DNA from: Persicitalea sp038235275
GTDB lineage: Bacteria > Bacteroidota > Bacteroidia > Cytophagales > Spirosomataceae
Direction of reading: 5' to 3'
DNA length: 64,000 nt
Assembly: GCA_038235275.1 (NCBI GenBank)
Contig: JBBSUC010000015.1
Location: forward strand, 43,654-107,653
Shown: positions 1 through 7,454 of the stretch, piece by piece
Layout of the letters: each line of letters starts with the position of its first letter
Position numbering within the stretch: the first letter of the stretch is position 1
The notes under the pieces: model-generated
Told to the model about the DNA's origin: nothing
The model's input: only the letters and a program-made list of their open reading frames with translations
Databases searched by the model: none
Program-made: the position numbers and the translations under genes

Positions 1-1007
1 TTTTTACGCTGCTCGTTATCGGTGGGCAGCATATCAGCGACCACTAGGTCCGTCAGTCCGTCGTTGTTGACATCGGCGGCATCGCAGCCCATCGAAAACT
101 GGCTGTGGTGCTTGAAATACGACTTTCCAACCTCAGAGAAGGCCGGGCCTTCCTTACTTCCATCCTGATTATTGATATACAAAAAATCGTTGGCTAGAAA
201 GTCGTTGGCCACGTAAATATCCTCCCAGCCATCCTGATTGAAATCCGCTACCGCCAGCCCCAGACCAAAGCCATCGTGCAAAATTCCCGCCGCCTTCGAG
301 ACGTCGGTAAAGCGCGGGCCGCTGGCGTCGGAATCGTTGCGGAAAAGTTTGTCGTTGGCCGGGCCGGAGCCATCGGCAATAATGGGCGTGAGTTGGTTGG
401 GGTTGCGTATCAGATTGGTGCTGGTGAGCAAATATACGTCCAAATCGCCGTCTTTGTCGTAATCGAAAAATGCGGCCTGGTTGCTGAAGCTGCTGTCGGC
501 CAGGCCGTAGCGTTCGGCACTTTCTACGAAATGAGGCGGCGTGCCGACAGCGCTGCCCTGGTTAATGTATAGTTGATTTTTGCGCCTATCGCCGGGATAA
601 TTTCCCGATTTACAAACATAAATGTCCAGTAAGCCATCGGCGTTGACGTCGGCCATCGTCACGCCCGTGGACCAGCCCGCTTTTCGCATGCCCGCCGCTT
701 CGGTAATGTCTTCGAATTGAGGATGCGCCGCGCCGGATTTGGTAATATTCAAATATAGCCGATCTCCCACCTGATTGCCCGTGAAGTAGAGATCAGGTAA
801 GTCGTCGCCGTTAAGGTCGCCCACCGCTACGCCACCGCCGTTGTAAACGTAATAGTAATCGACCAGATTGAAGGTGTCGTTTTCAACGATGGTATTCTGG
901 AAATCGACGCCCGATTCGGCAGGAGACAGAGTAGTGAAAAGCGTTTTCGATTCACGCTGGCAGGCGAGCAGACTTCCCAAAACCAGAACTGAAATTAGAT
1001 ACTTCAT
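1..1007 (-). CDS. VCBS/FG-GAP repeat lipoprotein, 3' part outside window
   Basis: The reading frame stays open from an ATG at 1005-1007 down to base 1, so only the N-terminal 335 or so residues are seen. It begins with a short hydrophobic signal ending in LLAC, a lipobox, so the product is probably a lipoprotein. The rest contains repeated calcium-binding-like loops of the VCBS/FG-GAP type, such as VGDLNGDDLPDLYF, ADVNADGLLDIYV, DYDKDGDLDVYL, ADFNQDGWEDIYV and ADVNNDGLTDLVV. Each repeat forms one blade of a beta-propeller. Such proteins are common beside SusC/SusD pairs in Bacteroidota and often end in an ASPIC/UnbV domain, which cannot be checked here. It lies downstream of susD on the same strand, with a terminator-like hairpin between. 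Substrate and role are unknown. Confidence 0.85.
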   Translation of the reverse strand, partial: MKYLISVLVLGSLLACQRESKTLFTTLSPAESGVDFQNTIVENDTFNLVDYYYVYNGGGVAVGDLNGDDLPDLYFTGNQVGDRLYLNITKSGAAHPQFEDITEAAGMRKAGWSTGVTMADVNADGLLDIYVCKSGNYPGDRRKNQLYINQGSAVGTPPHFVESAERYGLADSSFSNQAAFFDYDKDGDLDVYLLTSTNLIRNPNQLTPIIADGSGPANDKLFRNDSDASGPRFTDVSKAAGILHDGFGLGLAVADFNQDGWEDIYVANDFLANDFLYINNQDGSKEGPAFSEVGKSYFKHHSQFSMGCDAADVNNDGLTDLVVADMLPTDNEQRK

Positions 1008-1036
1008 GACGCGAAATGTCGCTAAAACTGGGGTAT

Positions 1037-1067
1037 AAAAAAAGGGCCTCTTAGAAGCCCTTTTTTT
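1037..1067 (-). terminator. Terminator-like hairpin after susD
   Basis: GGGC at 1044-1047 pairs with GCCC at 1057-1060, extended by partial inner pairing. The arms are flanked by seven A and seven T, so the structure could end transcription in both directions. It lies between the susD stop at 1084 and the start of the VCBS gene at 1007, so it should separate or attenuate the two. Confidence 0.6.
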
Positions 1068-1083
1068 AACAATATCAAAATGT

Positions 1084-2652
1084 CTATTGCCACTCCTTAT
1101 TCTGCGTCACGCTTGGGTTGCCCTGCATTTCTTTCAATGGCAGGGGCAGTACGTAATCCCGCGCTTTAAGGGTGCGGCCAATGGTATATTTGCCGATATA
1201 GTGCTTGATGTGATCGCCCAGATAGTCGGGTTGGCCACCAAATTTGCTTTTCCGGCGAAGCTCGGGATACATCTGCTGCTCAAAAGCGAACTCTTGCTCG
1301 CGTTCCATCACGATGGCGTCGCGTAAAGCCGACTGTGCCAAACCACTCAACGGAGCCAGACCCGCGCGGGTGCGTACCATGTTGATTCCCATGAATTTAT
1401 CACCCTGCCCGCTTTCGTTGCAGGCCTCAGAATGGCCCAGCAAGACATCCGCCAAGCGGAGATAGACCGTGTTTTTCTCCGTGTTGGTCCAGTTGGTTCC
1501 CAACTCGACTAACTTGTTCGACCACGCTTTGCCAAAAATCATTTGGGCCGGGTCTTTGGGGTTGGCGTCAGACTTCACGATACCGCCGAAGCGGGACAGG
1601 TTGAAGTCCGCATTGCGGCTCCATTTTACCATTGGATACACTCCATCGACTAATCCGAAGCGGCCTGTCGGGTAGGTTTCGATAAAGGTAGCGGGGATGC
1701 GCTTGTCTTTATCGTCGTAGGCCGCTCTGAATTCCTGTGTAGCGCTGAGCCAACTCCAGCCCGCGCCGCCCAGTTGACTGGGATAATCTTCGGGATTGAA
1801 ATGTGCCGAATTTACCTGGTATTCGTTGCTATTGGCCGCCGCCGACACTTGTCCTTCAAACAATCGCTCCCCCTGATTTTCGTGGGTCAGGTCGAAATTA
1901 GCGCCAAAATCGGGAAATAACTGGATACCGCTGTTGTTGATGATTTCCTCGCCCGTCGCTTTGGCCTCCGCCCATTTCTCGTCCCATAACTGCGCCTTCA
2001 TCAAAATGGTCATAGCCGCCCACTTGGTGGCTCGTCCTGCGTCCACACCCGTGTACGAAGCGGGGAGTACGGCGGCTGCCGCTTTAGCATCAGCGTAAAT
2101 CTGGTCGATCACCCCCCGCTTGCCGCCCTGATTGGTGGGGAGTTCGCTAATGCCCTTGGTCGATTTGATAGTAATGGGTGGATTATCGAAATAGCTCAGG
2201 AGACCGTAATAATAAAACGCCCGCATGAATTGCGCTTCAGCCTTCAATCGCTTGACCAGCGCGTCGTTGATGGGGTCTTTGATGGCGTCGGCCGTTTCGA
2301 TGATAGCATTGGCGCGATTGATGGAGCGGTAACTGATGGACCAGTACGCCTCGATGTACTCGTCGGCTGGACTGACGTTACCCAGGTTGTACTGCAAGGG
2401 GCCTTTTTCCCAGCCAATTTGATCGCCAGTTAAACATTCGAATACGTAACGATCGTAGAAATAGCCGGAAAAACCAGAGTTGAGGTCGTCGTACACACCG
2501 TTGACGCCCAATTGGAGTTCGGTAGCCGACTTGTAGAACGTATCCGGGTTGATAAAGTCCGGGTTTTCTTTCAGATCCGAGCAGCTTAGGCCCGTCACCA
2601 ATAAGGCTATAGACAGCGCGTAAGTGAAGCGGGGTGATGGGTTAATTTTCAT
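1084..2652 (-). CDS. SusD/RagB family nutrient-binding outer membrane lipoprotein
   Basis: This is the surface glycan-binding partner of the SusC transporter next to it. I place the start at the ATG at 2650-2652, giving 522 residues; the open frame extends 14 codons upstream, but only the internal start puts a signal peptide first, followed by the lipobox LSCSD. SusD features include the early NPDTFYKSATELQLGVNGVY segment, the NRANAIIE helix, the AEAQFMRAFYYYGLLSYF TPR helix, and a C-terminal region with VYLRLADVLLGHSEACN and MEREQEFAFEQQMYPELRR. The length is usual for the family. The gene starts 31 bases after the susC stop, so the two are co-transcribed. The ligand cannot be read from sequence; the adjacent GH2/GH43 genes suggest a plant-type oligosaccharide. 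Confidence 0.93.
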   Translation of the reverse strand: MKINPSPRFTYALSIALLVTGLSCSDLKENPDFINPDTFYKSATELQLGVNGVYDDLNSGFSGYFYDRYVFECLTGDQIGWEKGPLQYNLGNVSPADEYIEAYWSISYRSINRANAIIETADAIKDPINDALVKRLKAEAQFMRAFYYYGLLSYFDNPPITIKSTKGISELPTNQGGKRGVIDQIYADAKAAAAVLPASYTGVDAGRATKWAAMTILMKAQLWDEKWAEAKATGEEIINNSGIQLFPDFGANFDLTHENQGERLFEGQVSAAANSNEYQVNSAHFNPEDYPSQLGGAGWSWLSATQEFRAAYDDKDKRIPATFIETYPTGRFGLVDGVYPMVKWSRNADFNLSRFGGIVKSDANPKDPAQMIFGKAWSNKLVELGTNWTNTEKNTVYLRLADVLLGHSEACNESGQGDKFMGINMVRTRAGLAPLSGLAQSALRDAIVMEREQEFAFEQQMYPELRRKSKFGGQPDYLGDHIKHYIGKYTIGRTLKARDYVLPLPLKEMQGNPSVTQNKEWQ

Positions 2653-2683
2653 GATACATTCTGTGGTTAGGAGTTCTAAAATT

Positions 2684-5600
2684 TTACAAGCCAAGATTCA
2701 CACCCAGCGTAAACATACGGGCGCGGGGATAGGCGTCGTAGTCGTCGCCGCGGTTCAGGTTGTTCTGACCCTGGTTGTTCACCTCGGGGTCGAAGCCTTT
2801 GTATTTCGTAATAACGAACAAGTTCTGGCCGCTGGCGTAGAAACGGGCGCTGCGAATAAATTTGCTCTGGAGCGGCAGGGTGTAGCCCAGCACCACATTT
2901 TGCAACCGAACGAATGAGCCATCCTGAATAAAATAGGACGAGCGGCGAAACGAAATAAAATCACGACGACCGTCGACAACCGGGCGGCTGGCATCGGTGT
3001 GCGTTGGGGTCCAGGAATCGGTCAGGATATTGGCCACTTGATTTATTTTCTGCACGCCGTCGCCCATTTCCGACTGCTGTAAATTACGAATCTGATTGCC
3101 CTGCACACCCCGGAGGAAAAGGGTGAAGTCGAAGTTTTTGTATTTCATATTAGAGTTTAAGCCCCAAATGAACTTCGGATTGGGGTTGCCGATAATCTGG
3201 TAATCCTCGGCGGTGTACTTACCATCTCCGTTGACGTCCTCGTATTTGGGATAGCCCGCCAGGGCTGCGTAGGATTTGCCCTCGTCGTCAGACTGGAACA
3301 ATCCGGTGTATTTATATCCTTTCCAAACCCCGATGGGATTGCCCGCTTCCACCCAGCTACCGAAAACGCCCAAGTGGCCGCTCGTACTGTTGGCGAAGAA
3401 GGGCGTACTCTGACCCAGGCTGGTGATTTTGTTGCGAAGGAATGAAATATTGCCGCTCAAATCCCAGTTAAAAGCTTTGTCACTGAACACCTTGTAGTTA
3501 GTTGAAAATTCAAGCCCCTTGTTGGTCAGCGAGCCGGAGTTGAGCAGAATAGTGCTAAATCCCGTACTCTGCGGAATCGACACATCCAGCAACAGATCGG
3601 AGGTTTTGTTGCTGAATACATCGAAGGTCATCGACAGACGATTGTTCAAGAGCGCCAGATCGAGGCCCAGGTCGAGCATCGCGGTGCTTTCCCATTTCAG
3701 GTCGGGATTGGCAATCCGGTTGGGACCGTAGCCTGCCACCAGATTGCTGCCAAATACATAATTGTAAGGTACCAAGCCGCCCACCGAGCGGTACACGGGA
3801 ATCTGCGAGTTACCCGTAACGCCGTAGCTGGCCCTGAATTTGAAATCGTTGAATACCCGACCCAATCCCGAACCTTCGAAAAACTTTTCGTTGACCAAAC
3901 GCCAGGCAATGGCTCCTGAGGGGAACGTCGCCCATTTGTTGTTGGGGCCAAACTTTGACGAGCCGTCGCGCCGAACGGTGACCGTCAACAGGTAGCGATC
4001 CTTGAAATTGTAGTTGATCCGACCCAGAAACGATTCCAGCGCCCAGTCCTGACGACCAGAAAAGGGAATCTGCGGCTTACTGCCATTTTGCAGGTTGACC
4101 GACAGCGCATCATCGGAAGGTAGTCCGCGCGTGGCAATGGCGTTAAACAGGTTCCGCTCCTGCTGGTAGGTGTAGCCCAGCGTCGCGTCGATCGTTTGGC
4201 CCGGCGCAATTTGCTTGTTATAGCTCAGGATGTTCTCATTCAGCTCACTGTTGACATTGCGGTTGGCTTTTTGCAACTCGCGCCCGTTCTGCCGGCCGAG
4301 ATACGTAAAGCTGTTGTAGAACGTGTTCCGCTCGGCGCTCACGATGTCGGCCCCGATGCTGGTGCGGAATTGCAGCCCATCCATGATCCGGAAGGTGAGC
4401 GCCGAAGTCCCGAACAGGCGGTTAGTGTTGTCCACATCGACGCCTTCATTTGCCTCGGCCAGCGGATTAATATTGAAGCGCTGGTCGTAGCTGGGATAGT
4501 TGTAGAGCCCATTGTCATCATACGCGGGTACGGTCGGGTCTAGGCCCAAAGCCGTGATGATAATGCCGCCAGGACCGCCGCGATCGGTGGGGACGTTGCT
4601 ACTGCTGGTCCGGTTATAGGACCAACTATTGCTCAGTGTGGCCCGGCCATTCAGGAAATCATTGTCGAGGTTGAGCCGGAAGCCGTAGCGTTTGAAATCG
4701 GTATTTTTGACAATACCTTGATTGCCAAGATAATTACCCACGACGGCGTAGCGCATAGTCTTGGTACCACCCGTAAATGAAAGCTGGTGACTGGACAACC
4801 CGCCCGTCCGCGTGATGGCGTCCACCCAGTTGGTGCCCTGCCCTATTGCGCTGATTTGGGCATCGGTGAAGCGCGGACTGCCGCCCTGGCTTTTTTCCAG
4901 CAGATTCAGGTAGCGGCCGTAATCAGCCCCGTTCAGCACGTCGATGTTGCGGGCAATAGACTGGGTCGAATACGATCCCTGATAATCGACGCGGCTTTGG
5001 CCTTCTTTACCCCGGCGGGTCGTGATCAGCACCACGCCGTTGGAACCGCGCGAACCATAAATCGAGGTCGCCGAGGCATCTTTCAGAATTTCGATACTTT
5101 CAATTTCGTTGGGGTTGATGGTGGCCATCGCGTTGCTGGATTGCCGGTTTCCGCCCGTGCCGATGGCCCCGTTGTCGGGATACATCGGGAAGCCGTCGAT
5201 CACATACAACGGCTCACTACCGCTGTTGATGGAGTTTGCCCCGCGCACCCGGATGGAGATTCCCCCCCCCGGTGCCGCCGAACTCTGCGTAACCTGCACC
5301 CCCGGCGCGCGGGCCTGAATGGCCTGATCGACCGACGTCACCGGCATTTCTCGAATGGCATCGCCTTTGATGGTAGATACCGAACCCGTTAAATCGCTTT
5401 TCCTGACCGTACCGTAACCCACGACCACCAATTCGTCCAGGTTGCGGGTATCGGGTACTAGTTTGATATTAAAATCGGTGCGGTTACCTACCTCCATTTC
5501 TTGGCTACTGTAACCCACGTAGCTAAAAACCAACGTCTCGCCGGGACTTGAATCGAGTCGGAAAGTACCTGCCGCGTCGGTCGTGGTTCCACGAACTTTC

Positions 5601-5743
5601 CCTTTTACCGAAACGGTCACTCCGGGAATGCCCTGGCTTTGTTCATCGACCACTTTACCCGTTATCGGGGTCTGTGCCAAGGCGAAAACGGTCGAAAATG
5701 CCAGCAAACAAGCTATTTGAAGGCCTCGTAAATAGTTTTGCAT
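2684..5743 (-). CDS. SusC/RagA family TonB-linked outer membrane transporter
   Basis: This 1019-residue TonB-dependent receptor imports oligosaccharides across the outer membrane together with SusD. It has a signal peptide (about residues 1-23), a carboxypeptidase-regulatory-like domain (about 25-110, beginning ITGKVVDEQSQGIPGVTV), a plug domain (about 115-235) with the family-typical DATSIYGSRGSNGVVLITT segment, and a long beta-barrel ending in the hydrophobic tail RMFTLGVNLGL. There is no N-terminal secretin/STN extension, so anti-sigma control through that domain is unlikely. It is first in the susC-susD transcript and divergent from the sugar porter at 6081; a promoter-like sequence lies 37-66 bases upstream. 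The substrate is not known. Confidence 0.95.
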   Translation of the reverse strand: MQNYLRGLQIACLLAFSTVFALAQTPITGKVVDEQSQGIPGVTVSVKGKVRGTTTDAAGTFRLDSSPGETLVFSYVGYSSQEMEVGNRTDFNIKLVPDTRNLDELVVVGYGTVRKSDLTGSVSTIKGDAIREMPVTSVDQAIQARAPGVQVTQSSAAPGGGISIRVRGANSINSGSEPLYVIDGFPMYPDNGAIGTGGNRQSSNAMATINPNEIESIEILKDASATSIYGSRGSNGVVLITTRRGKEGQSRVDYQGSYSTQSIARNIDVLNGADYGRYLNLLEKSQGGSPRFTDAQISAIGQGTNWVDAITRTGGLSSHQLSFTGGTKTMRYAVVGNYLGNQGIVKNTDFKRYGFRLNLDNDFLNGRATLSNSWSYNRTSSSNVPTDRGGPGGIIITALGLDPTVPAYDDNGLYNYPSYDQRFNINPLAEANEGVDVDNTNRLFGTSALTFRIMDGLQFRTSIGADIVSAERNTFYNSFTYLGRQNGRELQKANRNVNSELNENILSYNKQIAPGQTIDATLGYTYQQERNLFNAIATRGLPSDDALSVNLQNGSKPQIPFSGRQDWALESFLGRINYNFKDRYLLTVTVRRDGSSKFGPNNKWATFPSGAIAWRLVNEKFFEGSGLGRVFNDFKFRASYGVTGNSQIPVYRSVGGLVPYNYVFGSNLVAGYGPNRIANPDLKWESTAMLDLGLDLALLNNRLSMTFDVFSNKTSDLLLDVSIPQSTGFSTILLNSGSLTNKGLEFSTNYKVFSDKAFNWDLSGNISFLRNKITSLGQSTPFFANSTSGHLGVFGSWVEAGNPIGVWKGYKYTGLFQSDDEGKSYAALAGYPKYEDVNGDGKYTAEDYQIIGNPNPKFIWGLNSNMKYKNFDFTLFLRGVQGNQIRNLQQSEMGDGVQKINQVANILTDSWTPTHTDASRPVVDGRRDFISFRRSSYFIQDGSFVRLQNVVLGYTLPLQSKFIRSARFYASGQNLFVITKYKGFDPEVNNQGQNNLNRGDDYDAYPRARMFTLGVNLGL

Positions 5744-5779
5744 AGGTTTAAGAAGTTTAAGTTTTATAATAAAATAGGG

Positions 5780-5809
5780 AGAAAATACGAACCAAAAAGT
5801 TTTGCCAAA
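5780..5809 (-). promoter_or_regulatory. Putative promoter of susC-susD
   Basis: On the minus strand TTTG (5806-5809) is followed after 18 bases by TATTTTCT (5780-5787). This matches the Bacteroidota -33 TTTG and, imperfectly, the -7 TAnnTTTG box. It lies 37 bases ahead of the susC start. Seen by eye only. Confidence 0.4.
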
Positions 5810-5832
5810 GCAATAAAGTCCAAAATTTTATC

Positions 5833-5854
5833 TTGCAGAGACTATTTTCTGCAA
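5833..5854. promoter_or_regulatory. Inverted repeat, possible operator between susC and sugar porter
   Basis: TTGCAGA at 5833-5839 and TCTGCAA at 5848-5854 form a perfect 7-base inverted repeat with an 8-base spacer. It lies about 24 bases upstream of the putative susC -33 box. Such dyads can be transcription factor sites, but this one is short and could be chance. Confidence 0.3.
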
Positions 5855-6019
5855 ATTTCAGTACTCATAAAGACCAAATCAATAGAGATTCTTTGGAAAA
5901 TGATGGATAATTTTATGAATAGTCTTGTAAAAGACCACGGGCAGTATGATCTACAAAATTCCAACTCAATTGTTTTATCAAAATCATCATTTCATCCAAC
6001 TTTTCCGTAAGATCAGTCA

Positions 6020-6050
6020 TTTAATTGCCCTACCAGGCCTTGTATTTTTG
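6020..6050 (+). promoter_or_regulatory. Putative promoter of the plus-strand carbohydrate operon
   Basis: TTTA at 6020-6023, 19 bases, then TATTTTTG at 6043-6050, which fits the Bacteroidota TAnnTTTG -7 box exactly and the TTTG -33 box at three of four positions. The predicted transcription start is about 25 bases before the ATG at 6081. Confidence 0.55.
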
Positions 6051-6080
6051 CTACTCGATACCTGAATAGTTTTAAAAAGT

Positions 6081-7421
6081 ATGAAAGACTCCTCTACCAA
6101 TACGAATTACGCCTTAGGTATTTCCTTCATTTCGGCTCTGGGTGGTTACCTCTTCGGTTTTGACTTCGCCGTAATTGCCGGAGCATTACCGCTGCTGCGG
6201 GAAGTATTCGGGCTGACGGCCTGGTGGGAGGGTTTCCTCACGGGAACGCTGGCGTTGGGGTGCATGGTGGGCTGCGTGATGGCGGGCCGGCTCGCCGACC
6301 GCTACGGTCGGCGCCCCTCGCTAATGACAGCGGCGGCCATTTTTGCCATATCGTCCATCGCGATGGCCTTTTCCATTTCCCTTACGACCTTCATGATGGC
6401 CCGTTTCGTGGCGGGCATCGGCGTGGGAATGGCTTCCATGCTAAGTCCGCTGTACATCGCCGAGGTATCGCCCGCCGAGGTTCGGGGCCGCAACGTGGCC
6501 ATCAACCAATTGACCATCGTCATTGGTATCCTGATTACCAATCTAGTCAACTACGGCCTGGCCGACAATGGCCCGGACGCCTGGCGGCTGATGTTCGGAC
6601 TGGGCGCGGTGCCCTCAATTTTATTTTTTGTTGGGGTAATCTGGTTGCCCGAAAGTCCGCGCTGGCTCATTCAGCACGGCATGGTCGAGCGGGGAACAGC
6701 CATTTTGCAACGAATCGGGGGCAGCGTTTTTGCCGAGAAGACAGTGGCCGACGTTCACGTTTCATCACAAAACAAGACGAAGGTTGCTTTCTCGGAATTA
6801 TGGGTACCGGGTATTCGGGCCGCCGTTTTTGTGGGCATCGGGCTGGCGGTGTTCCAGCAGTTGTGCGGTATCAACGTCGTTTTCAACTATACCTCCACCA
6901 TTTTTGAGACCGTCGGAGCTAACCTGGATCGGCAATTATTCGAAACCGTCGCCATCGGGATTGTCAATCTGGTATTTACAATAGTCGCCATGTGGCAGGT
7001 CGACAAGCTGGGGCGCAAGCCACTGATGCTGTTTGGGGCGATTGGGCTATGCGTTCTCTACGTCATCATAGCGGCGCTGCTTCAAACCGGTGCTTCGGCG
7101 GGATTATTATCCATCTTTGTATTGTTGGCCATCGCTACCTACGCTACTTCGCTGGCCCCCGTTACCTGGGTACTTATTTCGGAGATTTTTCCCAATCGGG
7201 TACGCGGACTGGCTTCGTCGGTGGCGATTTTGGCCCTGTGGGGGTCGTACTTTATTTTGGTCTTCACCTTTCCCATCCTGGCCGAGACGCTGGGTACTTA
7301 CGGCCCGTTCTGGCTGTACGCCGTGATCTGCCTGATTGGGTTTTTCTTTGTGCTTCGCTATGTGCGGGAGACGAAGGGCAAGACGCTGGAAGAAATGGAA
7401 GATGTTTTTATGCCCCATTGA
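6081..7421 (+). CDS. Sugar porter family MFS transporter (XylE/GalP-like)
   Basis: This 446-residue inner-membrane protein of 12 predicted helices is a probable proton-linked monosaccharide importer. Sugar-porter signatures appear in the expected order: GYLFGFDFAVIAGALP in helix 1, GRLADRYGRRPS between helices 2 and 3, PESPRWL at the end of the first half, QQLCGINVVFNYTSTIFE in helix 7 (the QQxxGIN sugar-contacting motif), DKLGRKPLM between helices 8 and 9, EIFPNRVRG, and ETKGKTLEEME at the C-terminus. The family takes up xylose, galactose, arabinose or glucose; specificity cannot be told here. It is the first gene of a plus-strand run of six with gaps of about 5 to 100 bases and would import the sugars released by the following enzymes. 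Confidence 0.92.
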   Translation: MKDSSTNTNYALGISFISALGGYLFGFDFAVIAGALPLLREVFGLTAWWEGFLTGTLALGCMVGCVMAGRLADRYGRRPSLMTAAAIFAISSIAMAFSISLTTFMMARFVAGIGVGMASMLSPLYIAEVSPAEVRGRNVAINQLTIVIGILITNLVNYGLADNGPDAWRLMFGLGAVPSILFFVGVIWLPESPRWLIQHGMVERGTAILQRIGGSVFAEKTVADVHVSSQNKTKVAFSELWVPGIRAAVFVGIGLAVFQQLCGINVVFNYTSTIFETVGANLDRQLFETVAIGIVNLVFTIVAMWQVDKLGRKPLMLFGAIGLCVLYVIIAALLQTGASAGLLSIFVLLAIATYATSLAPVTWVLISEIFPNRVRGLASSVAILALWGSYFILVFTFPILAETLGTYGPFWLYAVICLIGFFFVLRYVRETKGKTLEEMEDVFMPH

Positions 7422-7454
7422 GTTTCATTCGACATTGATTTTTTCTACCCAATT

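Larger units (their letters stand above)
5744..6080. other. AT-rich divergent control region between susC and the sugar porter
   Basis: This 337-base gap holds no convincing gene; the one longish open frame in it is lysine-rich low-complexity translation of AT-rich DNA. It contains a promoter-like sequence for each flanking operon and a short inverted repeat between them, described separately. No regulator gene lies beside it, so the controlling protein must be encoded elsewhere. Confidence 0.7.

Noticed and set aside
5738..6010. 90-codon open frame between susC and the sugar porter
   Set aside because: Lysine-rich translation of AT-rich promoter DNA; overlaps both putative promoters and has no recognisable domain.
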